Positions 38,392 through 47,168 of a stretch of 64,000 nucleotides of DNA are shown in pieces. Position numbers and translations under genes: made by a program. Under the pieces are notes generated by a model. It made no database searches. It was given only the letters and a program-made list of their open reading frames with translations, and had not been told where the DNA came from. Location: positions 62,001 to 126,000 of the forward strand of contig NZ_JAKILA010000011.1 of assembly GCF_023283885.1 (NCBI RefSeq), given 5' to 3'. How positions within the stretch are numbered: the stretch's first letter is position 1; each line of letters begins with the position of its first letter. Source of the stretch: Shewanella basaltis. Lineage in GTDB: Bacteria > Pseudomonadota > Gammaproteobacteria > Enterobacterales > Shewanellaceae.

Positions 38392-38608
38392 GGAATAAGA
38401 GTGGGCGCTTTGGCATTCAATTCAGCGTGTGGAGCCTAATTCAAACCGCTTGTTTTTTACACTTCCCCCCTTTTTTAAACCAGTCACCCCTCAAAAAAGC
38501 CTGTTTACAGCAGTATTTTTTGCACGCTTTGGGTATCAGTTTTATTGATACTACACCTAAAAAAGACTCAATATTATTTTTGCTTGGCTGGGGATATGCT
38601 CAATATGT

Positions 38609-38624
38609 AGTGATTTATGTCATA
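38609..38624 (+). promoter_or_regulatory. CRP-like site upstream of the formate-channel gene
   Basis: AGTGA-N6-TCATA resembles the CRP consensus TGTGA-N6-TCACA with one mismatch per half (four of five in each). It lies about 100 bp before the channel start and 22 bp before the leader ORF. Confidence 0.35.
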
Positions 38625-38645
38625 AACAAATTCAAGGAGTTACCT

Positions 38646-38711
38646 ATGTATATAGCTACTGGATATTCCTCTTATTATGTTATCTGCAATACGATGAGGA
38701 TGACATTATGA
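38646..38711 (+). CDS. 21-residue leader ORF coupled to the formate-channel gene
   Basis: A short ORF reading MYIATGYSSYYVICNTMRMTL. It has a strong AAGGAG site (38635-38640) at ideal spacing, better than that of most genes around it. Its TGA stop overlaps the ATG of the next gene (ATGA). This suggests a translated leader that couples or regulates synthesis of the channel. Four tyrosines and an isoleucine-rich start are noted, but no attenuator hairpin was found. Product unknown. Confidence 0.5.
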   Translation: MYIATGYSSYYVICNTMRMTL

Positions 38712-40330
38712 GAGCGCCTTACATTCAAGAGGCACCTCATCATCATGGGCCTTGTCGGTCAATAAACCACCTTACGGTAGTTGAAACACCTTTACCGATG
38801 AGCTCATTTGACAAAGCGGCCAACTATGGCGAAACCAAAGTCACGAAAAATGTTGCGCAATCATTTGGATTATCGGTTTTTGCAGGGGCTTTTATCGCGT
38901 TAGCATTTGTATTTTACCTTACTGTCACCACAGGTTCGGCTCAACACTCATGGGGCTTAGTGAGGTTTAGTGGTGGTGTGGCCTTCAGCTTAGGTTTGAT
39001 CCTCGTCGTGGTGCTAGGTGGAGAGCTTTTTACCAGTACCGTATTAAGTGCCATTGCCTGGGCACAAAACAAGGTCACTACTAAGCAGTTATTAAGCTGT
39101 TGGATACGTGTGTATTTAGGCAACTTATGTGGCGCCATGTTGATATTGCTATTGGTGATGCTGTCAAAAATGTATGGCTTAGATGGTAATGAGTGGGGGC
39201 TCAATGCGCTACACCTGGCCCAGCATAAAATTCACCATGACTGGAGCCAAGCTTTTGCTTTAGGCACCTTATGCAACTTATTAGTGTGTTTGGGTGTTTG
39301 GATGACTTTTAGCTGTAAAGAGGTTTTGGCCAAATCTTTATTGTTGATTTTGCCCGTGGCTATGTTTGTCTCAAGCGGCTTTGAGCACAGTATTGCCAAT
39401 TTGTTTATGGTGCCTTTAGGCATTGCCATTCAGCATTTTGCAGGCAGTGAGTATTTTGTTGCTTTAGGTGTGGTACCACAAGTATTTGCAGACTTAACGA
39501 TCAGTAATTTTGTTGTACATAACTTGATCCCTGTGACACTGGGTAATATTTTGGGTGGCGCTGTATTTGTCGGTTTAGGTTATTACTGGATTGATAATAA
39601 AGGCACTTATGCTAATCAAACCGCGACATCGCTGCATGTTAGTCCTTTTAGCGACGCCCATATCCACACATCTGTACATGTTCACACGCCTAGTGTTCAG
39701 CAAGGCCCGCCTGATTTTGATCCATTGCAACAAACTTACAGTGCTTTACACACTCAACATCCACACAGTAAAGAGTACATCGCCATGAAAAATAAAATCC
39801 AAAAACTTATCGTCAGTGAATTGATGGACACTAAACCTGCCACACTTTCAATTGATATGTCTATCTATGACGCGTTGACATTGCTTGCTCGTAATAATGT
39901 GCCTAGTGCGCCAGTGATCGATAGTGATAATCAGTTGTTAGGTTTTGTTTCTGAACAAGATTTAATGCGTTTACTTTGGTCTGAGGAGTTTTCAGCTAAA
40001 TTACCGATTTCTGTTAAAGACATTATGCAAACTAACATACTTACCGTGTCGCCCAACGACAATCTTGCTCAGTTACTTGAGTTTATGGTGGTTGATAAAA
40101 ACAAGCTCTTCCCTGTGAGCGACAATGGAATGTACATCAGTGGAGGGTATCAAAGCTACGAAGCACGTTTACGTGGTGCGTCAGCGGCAGTGCCAAGCGT
40201 TTATCCTGTGGTTGAACAGGGGCGATTATGCGGTGTGATCCGCCGCGAAGCATTGTTAAAAATGTTCTCAAACTATTATAGCCCCAAGCAGGATGGCAGT
40301 TGCTCGCCAACGGAGCAATCGGTTGCGTAA
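38708..40330 (+). CDS. Formate/nitrite (FocA-type) channel fused to a CBS-domain pair
   Basis: A 540-residue fusion. Residues about 45-300 are the FNT pentameric channel fold with six helices (ETKVTKNVAQSFGLSVFAGAFI; later NLGN-like turns such as RVYLGNLCGA and TLGNILGG). A His-rich linker (about 308-350) leads to two CBS domains (about 370-515), starting KLIVSELMDTKPATL. CBS pairs bind adenine nucleotides, so transport might respond to energy status; that is inference. GAGGA supports ATG 38708; ATG 38798 is a weaker alternative. No pyruvate formate-lyase gene is adjacent. Confidence 0.87.
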   Translation: MRAPYIQEAPHHHGPCRSINHLTVVETPLPMSSFDKAANYGETKVTKNVAQSFGLSVFAGAFIALAFVFYLTVTTGSAQHSWGLVRFSGGVAFSLGLILVVVLGGELFTSTVLSAIAWAQNKVTTKQLLSCWIRVYLGNLCGAMLILLLVMLSKMYGLDGNEWGLNALHLAQHKIHHDWSQAFALGTLCNLLVCLGVWMTFSCKEVLAKSLLLILPVAMFVSSGFEHSIANLFMVPLGIAIQHFAGSEYFVALGVVPQVFADLTISNFVVHNLIPVTLGNILGGAVFVGLGYYWIDNKGTYANQTATSLHVSPFSDAHIHTSVHVHTPSVQQGPPDFDPLQQTYSALHTQHPHSKEYIAMKNKIQKLIVSELMDTKPATLSIDMSIYDALTLLARNNVPSAPVIDSDNQLLGFVSEQDLMRLLWSEEFSAKLPISVKDIMQTNILTVSPNDNLAQLLEFMVVDKNKLFPVSDNGMYISGGYQSYEARLRGASAAVPSVYPVVEQGRLCGVIRREALLKMFSNYYSPKQDGSCSPTEQSVA

Positions 40331-40627
40331 TCTTGTGTGAGCATCTTGTGCAGTCATTTGTTAATTGGCTCCCTCAACTCAACCATGCTTAAGTTGAGGG
40401 GCGTACTTGCTCATTCTGTGAGGTGTTGCACATCTCACTTGCTTGGTCATCTGCATTACAAGCCCATATCACGCTCGTTAAATTGTGTTGTACTGTTGTT
40501 TGATATTCATACAAAGCCAATCTAAAATAAATCTGATAAAGCTGTCGATTTTATCAAACAGTGCTGCCTTTTACGGCTATTATAGGTATGTCCCCATTAT
40601 GCTTTTTTTACTGTCACGAGTTAATTG
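40331..40627. other. Intergenic region with hairpin
   Basis: CCCTCAACT (40371-40379) and AGTTGAGGG (40392-40400) form a stem with a 12-base loop but no T run; it may be the transcript end of the channel gene. The rest is A+T-rich, probably the promoter of the next gene. No gene is seen. Confidence 0.5.
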
Positions 40628-41551
40628 ATGAATGCAGTTCAGCGCTCTTGTTTATTATTAACCCTCCTTATTACAGGGGGAATGATGCTTGCCTCTACCT
40701 GCCATTCAGAAGACCAATTTGTGATTAATCGCTCTGAATCAGAATTAGACAGTCGCTACCAATATACCTATGACCTATTGGCATTGGTGATTGAGGCAAC
40801 TCATGCTGATTTTGGCGAGGGGAGTTTAGTGGTTGCAGATACTAGAATGAGCCGAAATCGTATTTTTAGATCATTAAAGGGCGGCGAAGGCGTTAATGTT
40901 ATTGCCGAAGCGCCACAGCTTGAGTGGAACCAAGAGCTTATTCCGATAAAAATCCCTATACGCAAGGGCATTCAGGGCTTTCGATTATTTATTATTAAAA
41001 AAGACAATATAAGGACGCTTGCTAATGTCAGCACTCTGGCGCAGTTAATGGTGCTTAAAACCGGCTCAGGTAGCCAGTGGTCGACAAAATTTGCCATGAC
41101 AAAAGCAGGTTTTGATGTTGTTGAAAGCACCCAGTATGAAACTTTATTTAATATGCTGTCTAAAGACCGCTTTATCACTTTTGGGCGGGGAGTTAATGAG
41201 GTTTTTCAAGAGTTGTCGCTCTTTAAGCCCTTGTATCCGGAATTAGTGGTTGATGAGCATGTGTTACTGCACATTCCTCTGGCAACTTACTATTATGTAT
41301 CGCCAAACAAACCTCGGCTTGCTCAGAGAATTGAGGTTGGCTTAAAGCGGATTATTGCCAATGGCCAATTTGATCAATTGTTTTACCAACATCACTGCGA
41401 GTTTTTGCTCAATGCAAAATTATATAACAGATTAATTTTCAAAATTGATAATCCTTATATTTCAGAAGCTGAAATCACCTCAGTTGTCGGTAAAGACTTT
41501 TTACTGGACCCCAAAGATGACTTTGAAGCGTTGTGCCTGCAATATCAATAA
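40628..41551 (+). CDS. Periplasmic solute-binding-like protein, unknown role
   Basis: A 307-residue exported protein with a signal peptide (about 1-25) and the layout of a small type II periplasmic binding protein. Related stand-alone proteins in Shewanella occur without transporter partners. No permease or ATPase gene is nearby, so it may serve as a sensor or be an orphan. ATG 40628 is preferred to TTG 40625. The ligand is unknown. Confidence 0.65.
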   Translation: MNAVQRSCLLLTLLITGGMMLASTCHSEDQFVINRSESELDSRYQYTYDLLALVIEATHADFGEGSLVVADTRMSRNRIFRSLKGGEGVNVIAEAPQLEWNQELIPIKIPIRKGIQGFRLFIIKKDNIRTLANVSTLAQLMVLKTGSGSQWSTKFAMTKAGFDVVESTQYETLFNMLSKDRFITFGRGVNEVFQELSLFKPLYPELVVDEHVLLHIPLATYYYVSPNKPRLAQRIEVGLKRIIANGQFDQLFYQHHCEFLLNAKLYNRLIFKIDNPYISEAEITSVVGKDFLLDPKDDFEALCLQYQ

Positions 41552-41772
41552 CTTGTTTCGCTTGCCATTGGCGACAAGTTAGCACCTGTTAACGCATTTT
41601 ATGCTTTTTCCTCAATACTGACATTCAACTTTCCTAATGCCAATGTGAGCTCGATCCCGCTTTAGCAATAGCTAACAGTATTTGCGTTTTTTATGCACAA
41701 TTTCTGCACGTTAAGGCGCTATTGTACAGCCAGGTTGTAAAGCATTAATACGCCAGGTGCAGAGGATTAGGA

Positions 41773-43236
41773 ATGAAAATTCAAACTAAGTTAACCCAAG
41801 TTAGCATGCTTGTAATGCTACTGATAATGGGTGGGTGTGGTAGCTCATCTTCAGATGAAACGACAGAGCTTGCTGTAACGGATGGAACTTCAGAAACGAT
41901 AGAAGGTGAGGATGCAGCAACGGTATATTCTTATGCCATTGCCGATTCTGCCCAAAGCCTGTGTTATGACAATAATATCGAGCTAGCTTGCCCTGCATCA
42001 TTAGAAGATTTTTATGGTCAAGATGGTCAAACCGTCAATGGCAGTGAGCAAAGTTACACCACCAATGTAACTGATGATGGCGACATTACGGTCACCGATA
42101 ATGTCACAGGAATTATCTGGACCCAAAGCCCAGAAATGAACAATGATGGTGAAATTACCAGTGATGACAAGCTAAGCTCTAGTGCAGCGGCAAGTTATTG
42201 TGAAGCATTAGATTACGCAGGCCAAACCGATTGGCAACTGCCTAATGTAAAACAGCTTTACTCATTGATGAACTTTCAAGGAACCGATCCAACGTCTGAC
42301 GATCTTACTTACCTACAACCGTTTATCGATTGGAACTATTTTGCTTTTGCCTACGGCAGCACCGACAATGAACGAATCATCGATTCTCAATATGCAACAA
42401 CTTCAACGTTTACTAATGGTGAAGGTACTTCGATGATGTTTGGGGTGAATTTTGCTGATGGACGTATTAAAGGTTACGAAGAAGAGTTCTTTAATGGCGA
42501 CAAAACCTATTTTGTCATGTGTATGCGTGGCAATACCAGTTATGCGACCAACGATTTTATCGACAACGGTGATCATACTATTACCGACAATGCCACTAAC
42601 TTAATGTGGGCGCAATCTGACAGTGGTGCAGATTATGATGAAACAACGGGCACTGTGACAGAGTCGGCAGGGTTTGATTACACCAAACTTGATTGGACCG
42701 ACGCCGATGGCAATGGCTTGATCATTGCCGATGACACAGATTTGGCTGGTGCAATGTTATGGCAAGATGCCTTTGCTTACGTTAAAGCCATGAATGCGGC
42801 TAATTATTTAGGTTACAGCGATTGGCGTTTACCGAACATAAAAGAGTTACATAGCCTAGTTGAATACACCGAAAAACTCGCTGATACCGATTATGCTGTG
42901 ATTGACGATGTGTTTAACATTACCACGATTACCGACGAAAATGGGGAAGCTGATTATGGCCTATATTGGAGCAGCACAACCCATGCAACAGACGGTGCTT
43001 ATTCTGATGATACGGAGTTAAATACAACCTATGGTAATGCAGCCTCTTATGTCGCCTTTGGTAAAGCGCTTGGCTACGACAGTGATGCCGGACGTTGGGT
43101 CGATGTGCATGGTGCCGGTGCGCAACGCAGCGACCCAAAAGTATGGGATGGTGAAGACTACTCTGGTGGCTATGGCCCTCAATACGATAGCGTTCGCATT
43201 TACAACTATGTTCGTTTAGTACGTGATGTAAACTAA
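41773..43236 (+). CDS. Lipoprotein with two DUF1566 (Lcl C-terminal type) domains
   Basis: A 487-residue secreted lipoprotein. The signal ends in MGGCGSSSSDE, so the cysteine (about residue 22) is lipidated. After a Ser/Thr/Asp-rich spacer come two repeats of the DUF1566 fold, each with the pattern TDNVTGIIW / TDNATNLMW and later DWQLPNVKQLYSL / DWRLPNIKELHSL. This domain occurs in collagen-binding-like proteins of Legionella and in cell-surface proteins of Shewanella. Highly acidic. A role in surface adhesion is a guess. AGGA precedes ATG 41773. Confidence 0.85.
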   Translation: MKIQTKLTQVSMLVMLLIMGGCGSSSSDETTELAVTDGTSETIEGEDAATVYSYAIADSAQSLCYDNNIELACPASLEDFYGQDGQTVNGSEQSYTTNVTDDGDITVTDNVTGIIWTQSPEMNNDGEITSDDKLSSSAAASYCEALDYAGQTDWQLPNVKQLYSLMNFQGTDPTSDDLTYLQPFIDWNYFAFAYGSTDNERIIDSQYATTSTFTNGEGTSMMFGVNFADGRIKGYEEEFFNGDKTYFVMCMRGNTSYATNDFIDNGDHTITDNATNLMWAQSDSGADYDETTGTVTESAGFDYTKLDWTDADGNGLIIADDTDLAGAMLWQDAFAYVKAMNAANYLGYSDWRLPNIKELHSLVEYTEKLADTDYAVIDDVFNITTITDENGEADYGLYWSSTTHATDGAYSDDTELNTTYGNAASYVAFGKALGYDSDAGRWVDVHGAGAQRSDPKVWDGEDYSGGYGPQYDSVRIYNYVRLVRDVN

Positions 43237-43253
43237 ATTTTTGACCTAACATA

Positions 43254-43448
43254 ACCTCAGCTCTGGATAACAAACGCCTTTCAAGCAGTCCTTTGCCTTC
43301 CTCACTGCGTTGAATTAACTTGCAATAGGCTAGCTATTGACGCGTTAATTCGCCTTGTTAGCAAAACAAATCACAAGCTTGACAGTGGATTTTAGTCAAT
43401 CTATTGATTTATATCGTTATCAATACATCTCTTATCCAGAGTTGAGGT
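43254..43448 (-). mobile_element. MITE-A copy 5 (subfamily B, 195 bp, inverted)
   Basis: Ends ACCTCAGCTCTGGATAA and TTATCCAGAGTTGAGGT. Flanked by a 7-bp perfect duplication TAACATA (43247-43253, 43449-43455). It lies between the stop of the lipoprotein gene and its terminator. Confidence 0.9.
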
Positions 43449-43458
43449 TAACATAATA

Positions 43459-43490
43459 AAAACGCAGGCTTGTAAGTGCCTGCGTTTTTT
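43459..43490 (+). terminator. Terminator of the DUF1566 lipoprotein gene
   Basis: AAAACGCAGGC, an 8-base loop, GCCTGCGTTTTTT. It is separated from its gene by the inserted MITE-A copy. Confidence 0.92.
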
Positions 43491-43635
43491 ATTGTTAATA
43501 TGCCAGGTTTGGCTCGATAAACAACACAACAATACTCATTGGTATAGTGGCAATCACACCGCAGATAATCCCCCTGCATTATTATGTTGATCCGCTTTAG
43601 GGTAGTTGCTTAAGGTGATGAGTTTGAGGCTAAGA

Positions 43636-43677
43636 TAACCATAACCATAACCATAACCATAACCATAACCATAACCA
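43636..43677. repeat. Hexanucleotide tandem array (ATAACC)7
   Basis: Seven perfect units of ATAACC in non-coding DNA. Perfect short arrays of this kind usually vary in copy number. Confidence 0.95.
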
Positions 43678-43797
43678 CAAAGAGCCCCCTTCAATAATGG
43701 CATCGATAATGATCCACTTTATCGGTTAGACCATTGCGCTACCCAAAGCAGATAGCGTGTTTTCTATCACTGCCATACCTTTTGACTTTGATTCGTT

Positions 43798-43837
43798 GTA
43801 AAAAAAGGCTTAGAAGATTAACTCACTCTAAGCCTTT
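43798..43837 (-). terminator. Terminator after the M24 aminopeptidase gene
   Basis: AAAGGCTTAGA/TCTAAGCCTTT, an 11-bp stem with a 12-base loop; on the minus strand a run of T follows. Confidence 0.9.
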
Positions 43838-43862
43838 ATCTTGTTATGCTTTAACCACTATT

Positions 43863-45650
43863 TTAAATGACCTCAGTGACTTTATTTAACCAGGCTAGCT
43901 CGTCGCCTTGCATTAATGGCGCAAGGGTTTGACGTACTTTTTGTTGGTATTGATTAAACCAATTTACTTCAAAATCAGTTAATAATGACTTGTCTATTAA
44001 GCGGGCATCCATTGGGATGTGAGTTAATGCGTCAAACTCATACATTTCACGTTCAGCCCCTTGTAGGGCTTGGCACGGCTGCACCGCCACAAGGTTTTCG
44101 ATACGAATACCAAAACCGTCGGCGCGGTAATAGCCTGGCTCGTTTGACAATACCATGCCAGGTAACAGCGCAACGCCATTAACGTTTTTACCAATACGCT
44201 GTGGGCCTTCGTGCACACTCAAAAAGTGGCCAACGCCATGGCCGGTACCGTGGTCATAATCAAAACCGTGTTGCCATAAATACTGGCGGGCAAAAGCGTC
44301 GAGTTGTTGGCCCGAAGTGCCCTTAGGAAAGCGTGCTGTATCTAATGCAATATGGCCTTTTAGTACTAAGGTGACCATTTTTTTCTGCTCGTCAGTAACT
44401 TTACCAATGGCGATAGTGCGGGTGACATCGGTGGTGCCATCAATATATTGCGCACCAGAGTCAACCAGATAAATACTGTCCATGGTCATGGTGCTTGGGG
44501 TGCCATTATTGTGGTTGTAATGACACATGGCGGCATTGGCACCGGTGGCTGAGATAGTGTCAAAACTTGGTTCACGGTAGAGAGGGTCTTGCAGTCTAAA
44601 GCTTTCTAATTTATCTGCCAATTGTGCTTCATCGTGCATGATGTGCTGTTCAACTTGGCTGTCTAACCAGGCTAAAAAGCGGCTAACAGCAACGCCATCA
44701 CGAATATGGCAGGCGCGCATACCAGCAAGCTCTGCGCTATTTTTTTGCGCTTTAGGTATTGCGACAGGATCTGTACCGGCAATCAGTTTAGCACCGCCTT
44801 TTTGCGCCAATAATTGTGAGTATGCATTGGCTGAATGTGGGTCGGCTAATAACTTAACGCCTTCCATTTTAGCTAAAACGCATGCTAATTCAGACTCTTC
44901 TTTAAAGCTCACACCAGCGCCTACATGCTCAGCAATGTTGTTAGGCACTTTGGCTAAATCGGTAAAAAAGGTCATGTCGCCATTGGCCGATAATAAACCG
45001 CAGCCCAGTATGACCGGGAAGCGTGGCACGTCATTACCACGGATGTTTAACAGCCAACAGCATGAATCTAATGCCGCGATAAGTGCCACATCGGCACCTT
45101 GTTTTTTTACAAGTGCTCCAATTTGTTGGCGTTTTTCAACACTATTACGCCCAGCACCTTCATGGCTAAATAAGGTCATGGTTGATGCTGATGGCGCGGG
45201 GCGATCTAGCCAGCTCACATCAATGGGGTTGTCATTCACTTCAACCAAATTGATTTGGGCCTTATCAAATTGGGCTTTGGTTTGTTGATACCAAGCAAGG
45301 GTATGTAATCGGCTGTCGATACCCACGCTAGCTCCTGCGGGTAATGTATCGATTAACCAGTCAATTTGTGGGTCGTCATACAGGCTTAAGTATTCAAATA
45401 AACTGCCATCAACTTGTTGGCGCACCTGCACTGTGTAACGGCCGTCGGTAAAAATAGCGGCGCGGTCTTTTAATACAATCGCCATACCTGCTGAGCCGGT
45501 AAAGCCGGTGGCCCAGTGTAAGCGCTCATTTCGCGCAGGTACGTATTCACCTAAATATTCATCGGCACGGGGAATAATAAAAGCATCGATTTGGTTAACT
45601 TCAAGTTGCTGGCGAATGGCATTAAGGCGGGTGGCAATATTATTAGACAT
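43863..45650 (-). CDS. Xaa-Pro aminopeptidase, long M24B type
   Basis: A 595-residue cytoplasmic metallopeptidase that removes an N-terminal residue preceding proline. It has two creatinase-like N-terminal domains and a pita-bread catalytic domain. Metal ligands are visible in YLVDSGAQYIDGTTDVTRT, HGVGHFLSVHEGP, SNEPGYY and GIRIENL. The length matches the eukaryotic-type aminopeptidase P (about 600 residues) rather than E. coli PepP. Its start faces a second M24 enzyme across 205 bp. Confidence 0.93.
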   Translation of the reverse strand: MSNNIATRLNAIRQQLEVNQIDAFIIPRADEYLGEYVPARNERLHWATGFTGSAGMAIVLKDRAAIFTDGRYTVQVRQQVDGSLFEYLSLYDDPQIDWLIDTLPAGASVGIDSRLHTLAWYQQTKAQFDKAQINLVEVNDNPIDVSWLDRPAPSASTMTLFSHEGAGRNSVEKRQQIGALVKKQGADVALIAALDSCCWLLNIRGNDVPRFPVILGCGLLSANGDMTFFTDLAKVPNNIAEHVGAGVSFKEESELACVLAKMEGVKLLADPHSANAYSQLLAQKGGAKLIAGTDPVAIPKAQKNSAELAGMRACHIRDGVAVSRFLAWLDSQVEQHIMHDEAQLADKLESFRLQDPLYREPSFDTISATGANAAMCHYNHNNGTPSTMTMDSIYLVDSGAQYIDGTTDVTRTIAIGKVTDEQKKMVTLVLKGHIALDTARFPKGTSGQQLDAFARQYLWQHGFDYDHGTGHGVGHFLSVHEGPQRIGKNVNGVALLPGMVLSNEPGYYRADGFGIRIENLVAVQPCQALQGAEREMYEFDALTHIPMDARLIDKSLLTDFEVNWFNQYQQKVRQTLAPLMQGDELAWLNKVTEVI

Positions 45651-45855
45651 GGTTTCTCCGTTGGAGGCGACTGATGAACTCAGCTCTGTAAATGAGGCTC
45701 AATTATCGCAAGGGCAACAGCAGCCTTGCAAGTAAAGTCGCTAACAATAGCGTGGCTTAAATTGTAAACTTATATTGTATACAATGGTCACTCTGCATTG
45801 TAAGCGCTATTCTTGTTAGCGTTTATCTGACAATAACAATAATAAAGGACTCGTG

Positions 45856-47070
45856 ATGACAATCGGCGTTGGTGGTGTTAGCCCGCAGCAGGCTTTAGCT
45901 AAATTATGTAAAATGACAGACGGTGTAGCAGCAATAAGCGAGGATGAATTTCATCAACGCATACAGCGTGCACAGCAGTTAATGGCACAACATGGCTTAG
46001 ATGCTATTTATGTAAATGCGGGGACGAACTTATATTATTTTACTGGTACGCGCTGGTATTCAAGCGAGCGTATGGTTGGGGCGATTATTCCTGCTGTGGG
46101 GGCCATGCAATATATTGCTCCTGCATTTGAACTCGATACCTTGCAAGGGTATATGGCCATTCAAGGTCAGGTTAATACCTGGCATGAAGACCAAAGTCCA
46201 TACCAATTATTTGCCAATGTGCTCGACAACATGGGCCTAACGCAAGGCCAAATTGGTATTGATGAGTCCACCCCGTTTTTTATAAGCAACGGCATTGCTC
46301 AAGCTGCGCCTCAACATTGCTTTACCAGCGCTACAACCGTAACAGCAGGTTGTCGTATGATTAAATCTGCTGCCGAAATTGCGTTAATGCAACGAGCAAA
46401 AGACATGACGCTTGAGGTGCATAAAGCGGCTGCAAGTATATTGCTTGAAGGCATTACTACTGCGGAGGTTGAAGACTTTATCGACCAGGCACATTATGCG
46501 GTAGGAGCACCGAACGGGTCGTACTTTTGCATTGTATTATTTGGCGAAGATACCGCTTATCCCCATGGCGTTAAGTCGCCAAAGTCGTTAGCGATTAACG
46601 ACACAGTGCTGATTGATACCGGCTGTCAGTTGCACGGTTATAACTCTGATATTACTCGCACTTATGTGTTTGGTGAGCCCAGTGAACGTCAACGCCAGTT
46701 ATGGCAGTTAGAGCAAGATGCACAACTTGCGGCATTTGCTGCTGCACAAATTGGTACGCCTTGTTGTGAGGTTGATGTTGCCGCACGCAAAGTATTACAA
46801 GATGCAGGATTTGGCCCTGGTTACAAAGTACCAGGTTTACCGCATCGAACAGGTCATGGCATAGGTTTAGATATTCATGAATGGCCGTATTTAGTCGGCA
46901 ATGATTCAACTTTACTGGCCAGTGGCATGTGTTTTAGTAACGAGCCCATGTTGTGCGTGCCAGGTGAGTTTGGTATTCGTCATGAAGACCACTTTTACAT
47001 GACGCCTCAAGGGCCTAAATGGTTTACTCCGCCAGCTAAATCAATTGACGACCCGTTTTACCTAGGCTGA
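45856..47070 (+). CDS. M24 family peptidase, Xaa-Pro dipeptidase-like
   Basis: A 404-residue enzyme with an N-terminal creatinase domain (about 35-165) and an M24 catalytic domain. Ligand motifs are VLIDTGCQLHGYNSDITRT, HRTGHGIGLDIHE, SNEPML and GIRHEDHFY. It probably cleaves X-Pro peptides; the close relative could also be a creatinase-like hydrolase. ATG 45856 (AAAGGA upstream) is preferred to GTG 45853. Divergent from the longer aminopeptidase, which suggests shared regulation. Confidence 0.88.
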   Translation: MTIGVGGVSPQQALAKLCKMTDGVAAISEDEFHQRIQRAQQLMAQHGLDAIYVNAGTNLYYFTGTRWYSSERMVGAIIPAVGAMQYIAPAFELDTLQGYMAIQGQVNTWHEDQSPYQLFANVLDNMGLTQGQIGIDESTPFFISNGIAQAAPQHCFTSATTVTAGCRMIKSAAEIALMQRAKDMTLEVHKAAASILLEGITTAEVEDFIDQAHYAVGAPNGSYFCIVLFGEDTAYPHGVKSPKSLAINDTVLIDTGCQLHGYNSDITRTYVFGEPSERQRQLWQLEQDAQLAAFAAAQIGTPCCEVDVAARKVLQDAGFGPGYKVPGLPHRTGHGIGLDIHEWPYLVGNDSTLLASGMCFSNEPMLCVPGEFGIRHEDHFYMTPQGPKWFTPPAKSIDDPFYLG

Positions 47071-47107
47071 TTTTAAGCGTTAAATTGTCATCGCACATGC
47101 GTTGAAA

Positions 47108-47141
47108 AATGAAAAGCCTCCGTCTTTGGAGGCTTTTCATT
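47108..47141 (+). terminator. Terminator between the M24 peptidase and FKBP genes
   Basis: AATGAAAAGCCTCC-GTCTTT-GGAGGCTTTTCATT, a 14-bp perfect stem with T/A flanks, usable by both convergent genes. Confidence 0.92.
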
Positions 47142-47168
47142 TTTATGTTCGATTATCTTGCGTTGTAA

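Larger units (their letters stand above)
43491..43862. other. Gene-free gap between convergent genes
   Basis: Apart from the hexamer array at 43636-43677 and the terminator at 43798-43837, nothing recognisable is seen. Confidence 0.5.

Noticed and set aside
38325..38645. Start of a 128-codon plus-strand frame that runs into the 21-codon leader
   Set aside because: The upstream part is MITE-A and R1 sequence without a ribosome site; only the last 21 codons have a strong Shine-Dalgarno, so only these are kept.
40337..40525. 62-codon ORF after the formate-channel gene
   Set aside because: It spans a hairpin that probably ends the transcript and has no ribosome site.
43636..43677. Short tandem array as a possible CRISPR
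   Set aside because: Units are six bases without spacers and no cas genes are present.
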